64,000 bases of DNA from Planctomycetota bacterium (GCA_024280755.1 JAJRPN010000002.1:50374-114373); one strand, 5' to 3'; positions 7,933 through 17,849 are shown, numbered from the stretch's first letter. Translations and numbers: made by a program. The notes: generated by a model not told the origin, from the letters alone.

Positions 7933-9027
7933 TTACGCGATCGTGACTTTGTCGTCGAGGTACACATCTTGAATCGCCTGAAGCAGCGCTGCCCCTTCGC
8001 CCAGTGGGCGTTGGAAGGCTTTGCGGCCGGAGATCAGGCCCATGCCGCCGGCGCGTTTGTTGATGACTGCTGTGGTGACGGCTTCTTTGAGATCGCCGGC
8101 GCCGCTTGATGCACCGCCTGAGTTAATCAGGGGGGATCGGCCCATGTAGCAGTTAGCGACTTGGTATCGGCAGAGGTCGATCGGGTGGCCGCCGCCGCCG
8201 GTTTCGTCGCAGCCGGCGAGTTTGGTGTAGATGGAGTTGTCGAACTTGCCGTAGGAGGAGTCGCCTGAGTTGAGCGCGGAGTAGCCGCCGTTGTTGGTGG
8301 GGAGTTTTTGCTTGATGATGTCGGCTTGGATGGTGACGCCGAGGTGGTTGGCCTGTGCGGTCAGGTCTGCCGAGGCGTGGTAATCGACGCCGTTGACTTT
8401 GAAGGCGTTGTTGCGGATGTAGCACCAGAGGACGGTGACCATGCCATATTCATGTGCTTCGTGGAACATGTCGGCGACATACTGGATCTGAGCTTCGGAT
8501 TCATCGGACCCAAAGTAGATCGTCGCGCCGACAGCAGCGGCTCCCATCTCCCAGCATTGCTTGATGTTGCCAAACGGAACCTGATTGAAGGTGTTTGGAT
8601 AGGTCATCAGTTCGTTGTGGTTGAACTTGACGAGGTAGGGGATTTTGTGTGCGTATTTGCGGGCGGTTGCGCCCAGCACGCCGAAGGTCGATGCGACGGC
8701 GTTGCATCCGCCTTCGATCGCGAGCTCGATGATTGATTCTGGATCGAAGTAGGTTGGGTTTGGCGCGAACGATGCGCCGGCGGAGTGTTCGATGCCCTGG
8801 TCAACGGGGAGGATCGAGGTGTAGCCGGTGCCGGCGAGGCGTCCGGTATTGAAGATGCGCTGGAAGTTGTTGAGAACATTTTGGTTGCGATCGGTCATCG
8901 CGAGGATGCGATCGACGAAGTCGCTGCCGGGGAGGTGGAGTTGGTCTTTGGAGATCGCGGGGGTGTTGAAGTTGAGCAAGGAGTCGTCTGCGAGGGTTGA
9001 TTGGACATCGATGGTCAGGTTTGGCAT
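7933..9027 (-). CDS. fbaB: Class I fructose-bisphosphate aldolase (DhnA/FbaB type)
   Basis: It catalyses reversible cleavage of fructose 1,6-bisphosphate to two triose phosphates through a Schiff base. The 364-residue protein shows the DhnA-type landmarks [25 protein letters not shown] (Schiff-base region), the repeated strand segments AVGATIYFG and [23 protein letters not shown], and [15 protein letters not shown] for phosphate binding. The ATG at 9027 is preferred over the ORF-track start because AGAGAGAAA precedes it and the 21 extra residues look non-coding. A strong terminator follows, so it is probably monocistronic. Confidence 0.93.
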   Translation of the reverse strand: MPNLTIDVQSTLADDSLLNFNTPAISKDQLHLPGSDFVDRILAMTDRNQNVLNNFQRIFNTGRLAGTGYTSILPVDQGIEHSAGASFAPNPTYFDPESIIELAIEGGCNAVASTFGVLGATARKYAHKIPYLVKFNHNELMTYPNTFNQVPFGNIKQCWEMGAAAVGATIYFGSDESEAQIQYVADMFHEAHEYGMVTVLWCYIRNNAFKVNGVDYHASADLTAQANHLGVTIQADIIKQKLPTNNGGYSALNSGDSSYGKFDNSIYTKLAGCDETGGGGHPIDLCRYQVANCYMGRSPLINSGGASSGAGDLKEAVTTAVINKRAGGMGLISGRKAFQRPLGEGAALLQAIQDVYLDDKVTIA

Positions 9028-9128
9028 TGGTGTTTCTCTCTGGTGAGTGATGGGTGACGAATCAGTGTATCCGGTTCTCCGATCATTCAATCGGATTGTC
9101 CGGATAGGTCAATGGTATCCATATCGGC

Positions 9129-10280
9129 TCATTGCGTGTAGTTCTTTGGTCCTGATTCGATGGCTTTACGGATGGCGGAGTCGAGTTTTTTTGCAGCGAC
9201 GGGTGTGGCGAGTTGTTCGAGGAAATCGGCATAGGCTCGATCAACCATCGCTTGGCGTTCTTGGGGGTGATCGAGGAGATACGAGATAGATTGGGCATAT
9301 TCGTCGACAGTGTCGGCCAGCATGCCGTTGGTGCGGTGATCGAAGAAGTCGGAATGATCGGGGACGGTATCGGTGACGACAGCGGTGTTGGTAGCGATGT
9401 AGGAGAGGATTTTGCCGAAGGATTTGCCGTGGGCGTAATCATTTTCGAGCCGAACCGGGTGGATCCCGATCGGGGTTTGGGCGATGGTGTCGAGATAGTC
9501 GGTGTATTGGTCGAAGTAGCCAAACTGCTTGAGCTTGACCCCGGCTTCGAGCAAAGGCCTGGCGAATGTGTTCGCCCACTCTTTGTTCTTGCACCCGGTC
9601 ATCCAGAACTCGAAATCGGTGCGATGGGATTGGAGTGTGCAGATGGCATTGGTGATGAAGTCTGATTCGGTGGTGTAGCCAACGGGGTTGTTGGGGGCCC
9701 ACATGATGATGTTGGGGCGTTGAGCGTTTGGAATCTTTGGAGTTGTTGCACGAGGGACATGGGGCACCCAGATTTTTTCAACATGATCATTGTGTTGGGC
9801 ACACCATGATTTGACATACTCATTGCCGGCGATGACTAGGGCGGCAGCCTGAGTGCATTCAACAACATGGTCATGCTCTTTGGGATCGAGAAAGTCGGCG
9901 TCGTCCATCAGGAACACGAGCGGGATGTTTGGATAGTGGTGCGGGCGGTTTTTCCAGGTGCGGGCCTTGAGAAAGAAGATCGCGTCGGGCTTGAGCAGTT
10001 TGCACAGGCGTTTGCGTTGGGAGAGTTCGAGCTGAGGCGGGGCGAGCACGACATCCCACCCGAGCGATTCCATTTCTTTGAGTGCGCCTTGGCCCCACAG
10101 GAGCCCCGAGCAGGCTTTCCATGAATCGCACGGGAAGGCGACCAGCCGGGGGCGTCGAGACTTGAAGATGTGCTTGGACAGAATGGAGAGTTCGCGCACA
10201 CGATGAGCGGCGAATCTTTTGAGATTCGGTTTATCGCTCTGGATATCAACCTTTGGATCCTTGTGATAGGTCACGAACAA
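9129..10280 (-). CDS. GT-B fold glycosyltransferase
   Basis: A 383-residue protein with a Rossmann-like N-terminal half (RPRLVAFPCDSWKACSGLLWGQ, then FFLKARTW, LVFLMDDADFL) and a C-terminal half typical of GT4-like enzymes: PNIIMWAPNN at the domain linker, FGYFDQYTDYLDTIAQTPIGIHPVR, and the donor-binding segment HGKSFGKILSYIATNTAVVTDTVPDHSDF, followed by helices ending the fold. It likely adds a sugar to a surface glycan, but donor and acceptor cannot be told. It is the last of three minus-strand genes, with a SRAP gene between it and a second glycosyltransferase. Confidence 0.75.
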   Translation of the reverse strand: MFVTYHKDPKVDIQSDKPNLKRFAAHRVRELSILSKHIFKSRRPRLVAFPCDSWKACSGLLWGQGALKEMESLGWDVVLAPPQLELSQRKRLCKLLKPDAIFFLKARTWKNRPHHYPNIPLVFLMDDADFLDPKEHDHVVECTQAAALVIAGNEYVKSWCAQHNDHVEKIWVPHVPRATTPKIPNAQRPNIIMWAPNNPVGYTTESDFITNAICTLQSHRTDFEFWMTGCKNKEWANTFARPLLEAGVKLKQFGYFDQYTDYLDTIAQTPIGIHPVRLENDYAHGKSFGKILSYIATNTAVVTDTVPDHSDFFDHRTNGMLADTVDEYAQSISYLLDHPQERQAMVDRAYADFLEQLATPVAAKKLDSAIRKAIESGPKNYTQ

Positions 10281-10339
10281 ACTCCCTCGCGTGGATCATA
10301 TCGTGTTGCGAGCAGCCTGGTGATGATTTGTTGGCAGAT

Positions 10340-11092
10340 TCAATCCCAAAGCGACGAGGCAACCGCATTGGTGTCTGGTTTGACCAATGATGAGTCGTTG
10401 TTGGCTGGGGTGTTCACTTTGGTGCTGATTCGATGGGCTGCCAGAATGCCCGAGTGTGCAGGCGCGAGCAGGGCTTGAAGCTCGCGAGGCTCGGCTGTCG
10501 GGTCGTACCATGTGTTGATCGACTCAGGCTCGATGACGATTGGCATCCGATGGTGGATATTCGAGATGAACTCATTGGCTGAGGTGGTGATCAGCGAGAA
10601 TGAATCCACCTCGCAATGCCCGTGTTCTGGATCGAGCCAGGTGTCGCACACGCCAGCAAGCAGCATGGGGGTGCTGTCTGCGCGATAGATGTACCAGGGC
10701 TGCTTAGATTTTGTGCCGGGAATCCTTTGCCATTCGTAAAACCCAGAGATCGGGAGCAGGCATCGTCGGGATCGAAACACATCGCGGTAGGCGGGCTTGG
10801 CCGTGATGGTCTCGCTTCGGGCGTTGATCATCGAGCTTGATCGAGATCGATCTTTGGCCCATGATGGGGTTAATCCGAAGTGCCCCTGGGTGACACTCTT
10901 TCGCAAGCCAAAGGCGGAGTGAATAACCATCGCATACTGCGTTGGGGCGATGTTGTAGGATGGTTTGCCGGTTGCATAGTTATTGGATAGCAGGTCAAGG
11001 AGATGATCATCGGCGACACCTGGAGTAGTCAGGGCATCGGAGATCTGCATCAGATCTTGTTCTTGGAATACTTGGGAAAATCGGCCGCACAT
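10340..11092 (-). CDS. SRAP-domain protein (HMCES/YedK family)
   Basis: SRAP proteins protect abasic sites in single-stranded DNA by forming a covalent thiazolidine link through Cys2, and can reverse it. The start at 11092 gives MCGRF, placing the catalytic Cys directly after the initiator Met; the ORF-track start would bury it 31 residues in, where it could not act. Other family marks are YNIAPTQ, GLTPSWAKD, NARSET, RCLLPISGFYEW (active-site Glu), LAGVCDTW and HHRMPIV (catalytic His). At 250 residues it is of normal size. It lies 22 bases after a glycosyltransferase gene, an association without obvious functional meaning. Confidence 0.92.
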   Translation of the reverse strand: MCGRFSQVFQEQDLMQISDALTTPGVADDHLLDLLSNNYATGKPSYNIAPTQYAMVIHSAFGLRKSVTQGHFGLTPSWAKDRSRSSSMINARSETITAKPAYRDVFRSRRCLLPISGFYEWQRIPGTKSKQPWYIYRADSTPMLLAGVCDTWLDPEHGHCEVDSFSLITTSANEFISNIHHRMPIVIEPESINTWYDPTAEPRELQALLAPAHSGILAAHRISTKVNTPANNDSSLVKPDTNAVASSLWD

Positions 11093-11114
11093 AGTGCATG
11101 GTATGCGTGGCGGG

Positions 11115-12281
11115 TTATTGGGATTCGATATTGGCGATTGATCCAGTGCGAAGTTCTTTGAGGTCTTCTGGTGCTCCTGCAAGCCACAAGTTCACAACAT
11201 CATGCCATGCAAAGGGCATCATGAGCTTTTTCCAAACGCTTGGCGTATTGCATGAAATATGATGATAGAGCCCGGTGGTGGTGACTAATCGGTGGGCCGC
11301 GTCGGCGATTGATTGCGGATCACCTGCTTTGAACATGACACAGCTTTGTTCATCATCAAGCACTGGGGTAAACATTGGGTGATCCGAAGCGATGAGGGGG
11401 GTTCGTGTGGCGAGCGATTCAAAGATCGTGTGCGGCAACCCCTCTGGATAAGCTGGTCTGCTCGGTACGATGACCGCATCGTGATCGCGCATCAGTTCGA
11501 TGACTCGTGCGTTTGTTTGTCGGCCTAAGAGTTGAACATCGGCTTGAATACCAAGATCATTGATGCGCTGATCGAGTGTTTGTTGATGATCACCAATGAT
11601 GGTAAGTGTTGCTTTGATGCCTTTGGCGTTGATGAGCGGGAGCGCGTCGAGCACATCGAAGATGCCTTTGGGCTGCGAGATGACGCCGACATAGATGATG
11701 CGAATCTGCGAAGGTGCTTGTGGTGATTGTTTGGGCGCAAACTGATCGGGCGTATAGGCGCGGGCGTAGTCGTAGGGGACAACCTTTGAAGCGTCGACGC
11801 CGATCGAGCAGAGCGATCTTGAGGCATTGATATTGTGATTCGAGACGATCTCGATGCGCGGGTCGTTGAGTGTGCGGACCAGACGGCGTAGGCGGAATCG
11901 ATTGCGAAGGGAAGGCTGATTGAATGAATCGGCGAAGATCGGGAGCACATTTGCTCCGATCGATACTCCAAGTTGAATCATATCAACTCGGGGCGAACGG
12001 ACAACAAGGTGTGTTGGGTGCAGGTCTTTGATTTGTTTGAGTAGTGTTTTGTTCCCATTGGGAGCGTGTTCGTCGAGTCCGATGGCTCGAACGCCGTTGG
12101 AAAGGATTGTGTCGTAGGGTTGGGCCCGAGTGCATATCACGATCACCTGATCGTGCTCATTGACGAGGTCTGCGACAGATTCGACAGAGTAGCGTTGATT
12201 GCTATAGGTTTCATCGTTCCCGGCATCGAAACGCTCGACTGCTTCCTTAAAATCACCAGCTTGAACAAAGACGATACGCAT
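11115..12281 (-). CDS. Glycosyltransferase family 4
   Basis: A 388-residue GT-B enzyme. The N-terminus MRIVFVQAGDF at 12281 is the natural start, 19 residues inside the ORF-track frame. The C-terminal domain begins with IRIIYVGVISQPKGIFDVLDALPLI and contains LTIIGDH, LLGRQTNARVIELMRDHDAVIVPSRPAYPEGLPHTIFESLA, which holds the E-X7-E nucleotide-sugar motif, then TPLIASDHP and ADAAHRL. It probably extends an exopolysaccharide or LPS chain; substrate unknown. It heads a minus-strand run with the SRAP gene and a second glycosyltransferase, and is divergent from leuS across 214 bases. Confidence 0.88.
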   Translation of the reverse strand: MRIVFVQAGDFKEAVERFDAGNDETYSNQRYSVESVADLVNEHDQVIVICTRAQPYDTILSNGVRAIGLDEHAPNGNKTLLKQIKDLHPTHLVVRSPRVDMIQLGVSIGANVLPIFADSFNQPSLRNRFRLRRLVRTLNDPRIEIVSNHNINASRSLCSIGVDASKVVPYDYARAYTPDQFAPKQSPQAPSQIRIIYVGVISQPKGIFDVLDALPLINAKGIKATLTIIGDHQQTLDQRINDLGIQADVQLLGRQTNARVIELMRDHDAVIVPSRPAYPEGLPHTIFESLATRTPLIASDHPMFTPVLDDEQSCVMFKAGDPQSIADAAHRLVTTTGLYHHISCNTPSVWKKLMMPFAWHDVVNLWLAGAPEDLKELRTGSIANIESQ

Positions 12282-12495
12282 AGACAAAGCTCCGTATAGG
12301 GCTGTTGGGTAATGGGTCGATATCGACCCAATCGTCATACGAAGTTCATTATTCCTGTCTTTGAGTGCTCTATTGCAAGGCTCGTGTTTGGGGCGTGTAG
12401 ATTACGGGCTTTTTAAGAGAATCTTGGATATATCACCTTCTCTCAGCAAACCTCCAGCACCATGATCTGAGATTCCGAGCCTAAACTCCCCGATC

Positions 12496-15348
12496 ATGGG
12501 AAATGCAGATCAACAACATAGCGATACGACTCCTACAAACCGATATTCGGCCCAGATGGCCCAAGATATCGAGCTTCGGTGGCAGCGGTGGTGGGAGGCT
12601 CAGGGCACCTATGTTCAGCCGAATCCCGGCGAGGATGGGTTTGATGCGTCCAAACCCAAGTATTTCTGTATGGATATGTTCCCGTATCCATCGGGGGCTG
12701 GGCTGCATGTTGGGCATCCGGAAGGGTATACGGCTACCGATATCATCTGTCGCTACAAACGGATGAAGGGTTTCAATGTGCTTCATCCGATGGGGTGGGA
12801 TGCGTTTGGATTGCCTGCCGAGCAATATGCTATCCAGACCGGGGTGCATCCTGAGATCACAACCAAGACCGCGATTGATAACTTCCGCCGACAGCTTCAG
12901 CGGTTCGGCTTTTGCTACGACTGGACCCGTGAGTTTGGGACTATTGATGAGGATTACTATAAATGGACCCAGTGGATCTATTTGAAGGTGTATCACTCAT
13001 GGTTCGATGTCGAGGCTGACAGGGGCAAGGGCAAGGCTCGACCGATCAATGATCTGATTTCGGACTTTATGAGTGGCAAGCGCACGGTGAAGTTGAATCC
13101 GCACGCGGTGGAATATACGGGTGCGGGCGATTTGCCAGATGGTACCGATGCGGGGCCTTGGGAGACGCTTGATAATGAGACTCGTAAGGCTGTGGTCGAT
13201 TCGTATCGTTTGGCGTATTTGTCGCAGCAGACGGTCAACTGGTGTCCGAAGCTGGGCACAGCCTTGGCCAATGAAGAGGTGAAGGACGGGTTGTCTGAGC
13301 GCGGGGGCTTCCCGGTGTTCCGCAAGCCTTTGCGTCAATGGATGTTCCGAATCACCGCGTATTCAGATCGCTTGCTCGATGGCTTGAAGGATTTGGATTG
13401 GCCAAACTCCACCAAGACCCAGCAGGCCGAGTGGATCGGAAGATCCGAAGGCGCCGAGGTCGGGTTCCCGATCGTTTTGGGTGGTGGGATGGAGATGGGC
13501 GAGACGCTTCGTGTCTTTACCACGCGCCCGGATACCATTTATGGAGCGACTTACATGGTCGTCGCGCCCGAGCATGGGTTGGTCGAGATGGCGATGGAGT
13601 TCGCTGGCGAAGACACCGATTGCGATCAGATCAGCGAGTATGCTGCGTGGGCATCGAACCGTTCGGACATCGAACGCCAAGAGAACAAAGAAAAAACAGG
13701 TATCTTCTTGGGCATCCATGTCCGCAACCCACTCACCGAAGAGCTGATCCCGGTGTGGACAGCCGACTATGTCATGATGAACTATGGCACGGGTGCGATC
13801 ATGGCGGTGCCTGGGCAGGATCAACGAGACTGGGACTTTGCCAAGAAGTTTGATCTGCCGATTGTTCGGACCGTGACGCCACCAAAGGACTTTGAAGGTG
13901 ATGCGTATACCGGCGACGGTCCGGCGATGAACTCGGGCATCCTCGATGGGCTGATGATTGATGATGCCAAGGCCAAGATTATCGAATGGATGAGCGAACA
14001 CCATATTGGTGCCAAGCGGGTGAACTTTAAGCTCCGCGATTGGTTGTTCTCGCGTCAGCGGTATTGGGGCGAGCCGTTCCCGATCGTGTTTGATGATCGC
14101 GGGAACCATCATGGTGTTGGCGAAGATTCGTTGCCCGTGCGCTTGCCGCCTTTGGCGGACTATCAGCCTGTGGAATCGGACACGCCTCAGCCGTTGCTCG
14201 CCAAGGCAACCGATTGGGTGCATACGACCGCTGGCGAAGCCGGCGTCGATGGCATGCACCCAGATTCGAAGGTGACGCGCGAGACCAACACGATGCCGGG
14301 TTGGGCCGGGAGTTGTTGGTACTACCTGCGGTATTGCGATCCCAAGAACTCCGAAAAACTCATCGGCGACGCGGCCCAGGACTATTGGATGGGCGAGGGC
14401 GGCGTAGACCTGTACATCGGAGGCAACGAGCACGCGGTATTGCACTTGTTGTACGCCCGGTTCTGGCACATGGTGATGTTCGACCTCGATGTCGTCAAGA
14501 GCCAAGAACCATTCCGCAAACTGTTCCATCAAGGGATGATTACCAGCCATGCGTTCCAACGGCCAAACAAGACACTGGTGCCGATCGACGAGGTTGAAAA
14601 TCGAGGCACTGAAGAGAAGCCGGCATACTTTGAAACAGCGGAGAACACGCCGGTCGAGCGCATCGTTGCCAAGATGTCCAAGAGCCTCAAGAATGTGGTG
14701 AACCCGGATGATGTGATCGAGGAATATGGTGCGGACACCTTCCGGCTGTATGAAATGTACATGGGGCCTTTGGAAGCGAGCAAGCCTTGGAACACGCGTG
14801 ATATCATCGGGCTGTATCGTTTGGTACAGAAGATGTGGCGGTTGTGTATTGATGAGGCCACTGGTGAACTCAAGTTTGCAGATGCGGCAGATGACAAGGT
14901 AGAGAAGCAGCTCCATCGCATGGTCGCCAAGGTTGGCGATGATGTCGAGAAGCTCAGCTTCAACACCGCGATCGCGGCGATGTTCGAGTTTGTCAATGTC
15001 GCCAAGAGGTTGACCAAGGATCAGATGGATCGTTTTGTTCGGGTGATTGGGCCGTTCACGCCGCATGTTGCTGAGGAGATTTGGCACAAGATGGGCAATG
15101 AGACTTCGGTCGCTGTTGCCGACTGGCCGAGTTTCGATGAGGCGATGTTGGTTGATGACGAGATCGAGATTCCGATTCAGGTGATGGGCAAGGTGCGCGC
15201 GAGATTGCATGTTGCGCCCGATACCGATGTCAAAACGCTCGAAGAAATGGCACTGGCCAACAGCAGGATTCAAGAGTTGATCGAAGGCAAGACCGTCCGC
15301 AAGGTGGTCGTGGTGCCGGGTCGGCTTGTCAATATTGTGGCGAACTGA
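12496..15348 (+). CDS. leuS: Leucine--tRNA ligase
   Basis: It charges tRNA-Leu. The 950-residue class I synthetase has the HIGH-type motif in YPSGAGLHVGHPEGYTATD, the connective editing domain (VFTTRPDTIYGATYMVVAPEH, then NYGTGAIMAVPGQDQRDWDFA, both needed to clear mischarged tRNA), and KMSKSLKNVVNPDDVI. The anticodon-binding and C-terminal parts follow (QVMGKVRARLHV). It is somewhat longer than the usual 800-870 residues. purB follows after 20 bases, so the two are probably one transcript. Upstream, 214 bases separate it from the divergent GT4 gene; I see no clear leader structure there. Confidence 0.97.
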   Translation: MGNADQQHSDTTPTNRYSAQMAQDIELRWQRWWEAQGTYVQPNPGEDGFDASKPKYFCMDMFPYPSGAGLHVGHPEGYTATDIICRYKRMKGFNVLHPMGWDAFGLPAEQYAIQTGVHPEITTKTAIDNFRRQLQRFGFCYDWTREFGTIDEDYYKWTQWIYLKVYHSWFDVEADRGKGKARPINDLISDFMSGKRTVKLNPHAVEYTGAGDLPDGTDAGPWETLDNETRKAVVDSYRLAYLSQQTVNWCPKLGTALANEEVKDGLSERGGFPVFRKPLRQWMFRITAYSDRLLDGLKDLDWPNSTKTQQAEWIGRSEGAEVGFPIVLGGGMEMGETLRVFTTRPDTIYGATYMVVAPEHGLVEMAMEFAGEDTDCDQISEYAAWASNRSDIERQENKEKTGIFLGIHVRNPLTEELIPVWTADYVMMNYGTGAIMAVPGQDQRDWDFAKKFDLPIVRTVTPPKDFEGDAYTGDGPAMNSGILDGLMIDDAKAKIIEWMSEHHIGAKRVNFKLRDWLFSRQRYWGEPFPIVFDDRGNHHGVGEDSLPVRLPPLADYQPVESDTPQPLLAKATDWVHTTAGEAGVDGMHPDSKVTRETNTMPGWAGSCWYYLRYCDPKNSEKLIGDAAQDYWMGEGGVDLYIGGNEHAVLHLLYARFWHMVMFDLDVVKSQEPFRKLFHQGMITSHAFQRPNKTLVPIDEVENRGTEEKPAYFETAENTPVERIVAKMSKSLKNVVNPDDVIEEYGADTFRLYEMYMGPLEASKPWNTRDIIGLYRLVQKMWRLCIDEATGELKFADAADDKVEKQLHRMVAKVGDDVEKLSFNTAIAAMFEFVNVAKRLTKDQMDRFVRVIGPFTPHVAEEIWHKMGNETSVAVADWPSFDEAMLVDDEIEIPIQVMGKVRARLHVAPDTDVKTLEEMALANSRIQELIEGKTVRKVVVVPGRLVNIVAN

Positions 15349-15368
15349 AATCATACACGAGATTCAAG

Positions 15369-16910
15369 ATGACTAACCCACACGATACTTATACCTCGCC
15401 GCTCGCTGCTCGTAACGCATCTCCTGAGATGTGCAAGATCTGGTCGCCGAGGCATAAGTTCACGACCTGGCGCAAGATCTGGTTGGCGGTGGCTGAGGCG
15501 CAGCAAGCCTGCGGGTTGGACATCACCGACGAACAATTGGGCGAGATGCGGGCGCACTTAGAGGTCACCGATGAGGATATGGAACTCGCCGCCAAGTACG
15601 AACGCGAGCTGCGCCATGATGTGATGGCCCATGTGCACGCGTTCGGTGATCGGTGCCCCAAGGCACGCGGGATTATTCATCTGGGGTGCACGAGTCAGGA
15701 TGTAGTGTGTAATGCGGATCTCGCAGCCTTGAGAGAAGCACACGATTTAATGGTTGAAAAACTGGAGCGTGTAATCTACGGACTAGGAACCCAAGCAGCA
15801 AAGACGATCGACATTCCAACACTCGGATTCACGCACTATCAGCCGGCGCAGCCGACCACAGTTGGCCGTCGTCTAGCTGGCTGGGCGTATGACCTTTCGC
15901 TTTGTGAAGACCGCATGTCAACAGGATATCCACTTGCAGACACACGCGGCTTGAGAGGCGCAACCGGAACACAGGCGTCGTTTTTAAAGCTTCTGAACGA
16001 TGATTCTGAGCAAGTGGATCGGTTGGAGTTTAAGTTTCTAGCAGCGCGTGGTGAACTTGGCTATGGCGAAGGTGTAAAGGTTGAACCAGATCGGTTATGC
16101 AACGAGTTTGATTCAAAGCTATCAAGCAATCCGCTGAGTGATATTGCTCGTCAAGCGACCTTTGATTTGACTGGTCAAACTTACCCTCGCGTGTATGACA
16201 CATTTATCCTCGCCGATCTTGCCTCCATCGCCTCCGTCCTCCATAAAATCGCCACCGATATCCGGCTCCTCTCCAACCGCAAAGAGATCGACGAACCCTT
16301 TGGCAAGTCCCAGATCGGGTCGTCGGCGATGCCTTACAAACGCAACCCGATGAAGTGCGAACGCATCTGTGGGTTGACTCGGTTTGTGATGAACCTTGTC
16401 GGCAACGCCTACGACACCGCCGCGACGCAATGGCTCGAACGCACGCTTGATGATTCGTCGAATCGTCGGCTCTCACTCCCCGAAGCGTTCCTCGCTTTGG
16501 ATGGTGCGTTGGATCTGATGCACACGGTTGCTGATGGGTTGATTGTCAATGAAGCGATGGTCAAGCGGAACCTGATGGCGGAACTCCCGTTCATGGCGAC
16601 GGAGAACATCATGATGGAGGCCGTCAAGCTCGGGCGCGATCGACAAGATGTGCACGAAGCGATCCGCGTGCATTCGATGGCTGCCGGGCAGGTCGTCAAG
16701 CAAGAGGGTAAGGATAATGATCTGCTTGAGCGATTGAAGGATGAGCCTTTGTTGGAGGGGATCGATATCGATTCGCATCTCGATCCGATGGCCTACATCG
16801 GGCGATCGGTTGAACAAACCGAGCGATTCATCAAGGAAGTTGTTGAGCCGATGCGTGAGCGATACAGCGATGAGTTGGAATCGTTGGGCAGCGCAGACCG
16901 CGGCGTGTAA
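15369..16910 (+). CDS. purB: Adenylosuccinate lyase (long, eukaryote-like form)
   Basis: It catalyses two fumarate-releasing steps: SAICAR to AICAR in purine synthesis and adenylosuccinate to AMP. The 513-residue protein carries the superfamily signature GSSAMPYKRNPMKCER (flexible loop with catalytic Ser), LGCTSQDV (general-acid region), and FTHYQPAQPTTVGRR. The flow of RGATGTQASFLKL, TGQTYPR, ATQWLERTLDDSSNRR and ELPFMATENIMMEAV resembles the eukaryotic branch more than the short bacterial one. Between about 15740 and 16200 codon choice shifts to more A-ending codons without breaking the frame. It follows leuS closely. Confidence 0.95.
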   Translation: MTNPHDTYTSPLAARNASPEMCKIWSPRHKFTTWRKIWLAVAEAQQACGLDITDEQLGEMRAHLEVTDEDMELAAKYERELRHDVMAHVHAFGDRCPKARGIIHLGCTSQDVVCNADLAALREAHDLMVEKLERVIYGLGTQAAKTIDIPTLGFTHYQPAQPTTVGRRLAGWAYDLSLCEDRMSTGYPLADTRGLRGATGTQASFLKLLNDDSEQVDRLEFKFLAARGELGYGEGVKVEPDRLCNEFDSKLSSNPLSDIARQATFDLTGQTYPRVYDTFILADLASIASVLHKIATDIRLLSNRKEIDEPFGKSQIGSSAMPYKRNPMKCERICGLTRFVMNLVGNAYDTAATQWLERTLDDSSNRRLSLPEAFLALDGALDLMHTVADGLIVNEAMVKRNLMAELPFMATENIMMEAVKLGRDRQDVHEAIRVHSMAAGQVVKQEGKDNDLLERLKDEPLLEGIDIDSHLDPMAYIGRSVEQTERFIKEVVEPMRERYSDELESLGSADRGV

Positions 16911-16919
16911 GGCATCTTG

Positions 16920-16995
16920 GTGGGACGGGCTTCCAGCCCGTCATCTGTATAAACCATGATGAGAAAGATGACGACGGGCTGGAAGCCCGTCCCAC
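16920..16995. repeat. Family B inverted repeat, copy 1
   Basis: The arms GTGGGACGGGCTTCCAGCCC and GGGCTGGAAGCCCGTCCCAC are complementary across a short spacer, and each arm itself contains a small palindrome (GGGCTTCCAGCCC). It sits between convergent purB and mgtC. A diverged copy lies at 45284-45354. Confidence 0.92.
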
Positions 16996-17034
16996 TGAAG
17001 AGACTCCACTGAAGAGGATTCACCTATAAGAGTG

Positions 17035-17550
17035 TTAGTCTTCTTCGTCGAGGGTGCCGGTGGCGAGGGCGTAGACCCAAGGCATCCACATGGTGACAAA
17101 GGTGATGGCGAAGAGGAAGAAGGCGATCATAAACTCGCCCACGCCACACGCGGCGCCGATGGCCGCAACAACCCAGATTGAGGCGGCGGTGGTCAGCCCG
17201 CGGACAGTGCGTTTGGAGTGCAAGATTGCGCCCGCGCCAAGGAAGCCCACGCCGGAGATGATGTAGGAGAGGACACGGGTCGGATCGGTGCGGATAATCG
17301 CGTCGTTGTCGGCGGTGGCGATGAGTTGTTGCCCGATGAGCGTGAAGGCTGCGGCTCCGGTTCCAATGAGGACCATTGTGCGGATGTCGGCGGGTTTGTC
17401 GGAGCGTCTTCGTTCCCAGCCGAGCAGGCCCCCGAAGCATGCTGCCAAGAGTAGACGAAAGAGAACCTCGTACTTCTCCTGATCGGAGACATTCCAGTCG
17501 ATGAGCTGGGCGAGTTGGAGATCGGAAACTGATGAGAAAAGAAAGTGCAT
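17035..17550 (-). CDS. mgtC: MgtC/SapB family membrane protein
   Basis: A 171-residue inner-membrane protein. After an N-terminal helix the MgtC signature is clear: RLLLAACFGGLLGWERRRSDKPADIRTMVLIGTGAAAFTLIG, then DPTRVLSYIISGVGFLGAGAILHSKRTVRGLTTAASIWVVAAIGAACGVG. Members are linked to growth at low magnesium, acid stress and, in some bacteria, modulation of the F1Fo ATP synthase. The C-terminal regulatory domain seen in pathogen MgtC is missing, as in many environmental versions. It appears monocistronic and is convergent with purB across a family B repeat. Confidence 0.9.
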   Translation of the reverse strand: MHFLFSSVSDLQLAQLIDWNVSDQEKYEVLFRLLLAACFGGLLGWERRRSDKPADIRTMVLIGTGAAAFTLIGQQLIATADNDAIIRTDPTRVLSYIISGVGFLGAGAILHSKRTVRGLTTAASIWVVAAIGAACGVGEFMIAFFLFAITFVTMWMPWVYALATGTLDEED

Positions 17551-17685
17551 TGGTTATTGTGGCCTAGTTGGTGCCAAAATGCAAACCGATCGGGTGTCAA
17601 GGGCCCTGTTGTGTGTATATTGATTGGTGGGGCGGATGAAATTGATCAAGGTTTTAGAGGGAGCAGGCTTGGGATGAGGTGAAAC

Positions 17686-17832
17686 ATGCCTGGATGGTCG
17701 AGCCTGTCGGGTAGGCGTTTGCAGTTTGAGTTCTTCTCGACGCATCCAGACCCAGAAAACCGGATCGAGAAGATCGATGCAGCGATCCGTGATGTATTCC
17801 CCAACGGGATTCCCGATGGGCTTGCAGAATGA
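17686..17832 (+). pseudogene. Remnant of an M48-type metallopeptidase C-terminus
   Basis: An open stretch of 48 codons reads ...FEFFSTHPDPENRIEKIDAAIRDVFPNG..., which matches the characteristic C-terminal STHP-P-x-NRI segment of M48-family zinc peptidases. In-frame stops lie immediately upstream, and no HEXXH catalytic region is present, so only the tail survives. It sits in the 299-base gap between mgtC and the LuxR-type gene; the rest of that gap shows nothing. The short ORFs listed there are otherwise not convincing. Confidence 0.5.
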
Positions 17833-17849
17833 ACTTTATGAGGCTGCTT

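Noticed and set aside
12282-12495. Riboswitch or T-box leader before leuS
   Set aside because: No T-box, antiterminator or known aptamer pattern is recognisable in the 214 bases.
13363-15354. A 663-residue minus-strand ORF opposite leuS
   Set aside because: It is the antisense shadow of leuS: His/Arg-rich, no family signature, and leuS is unmistakable on the other strand.
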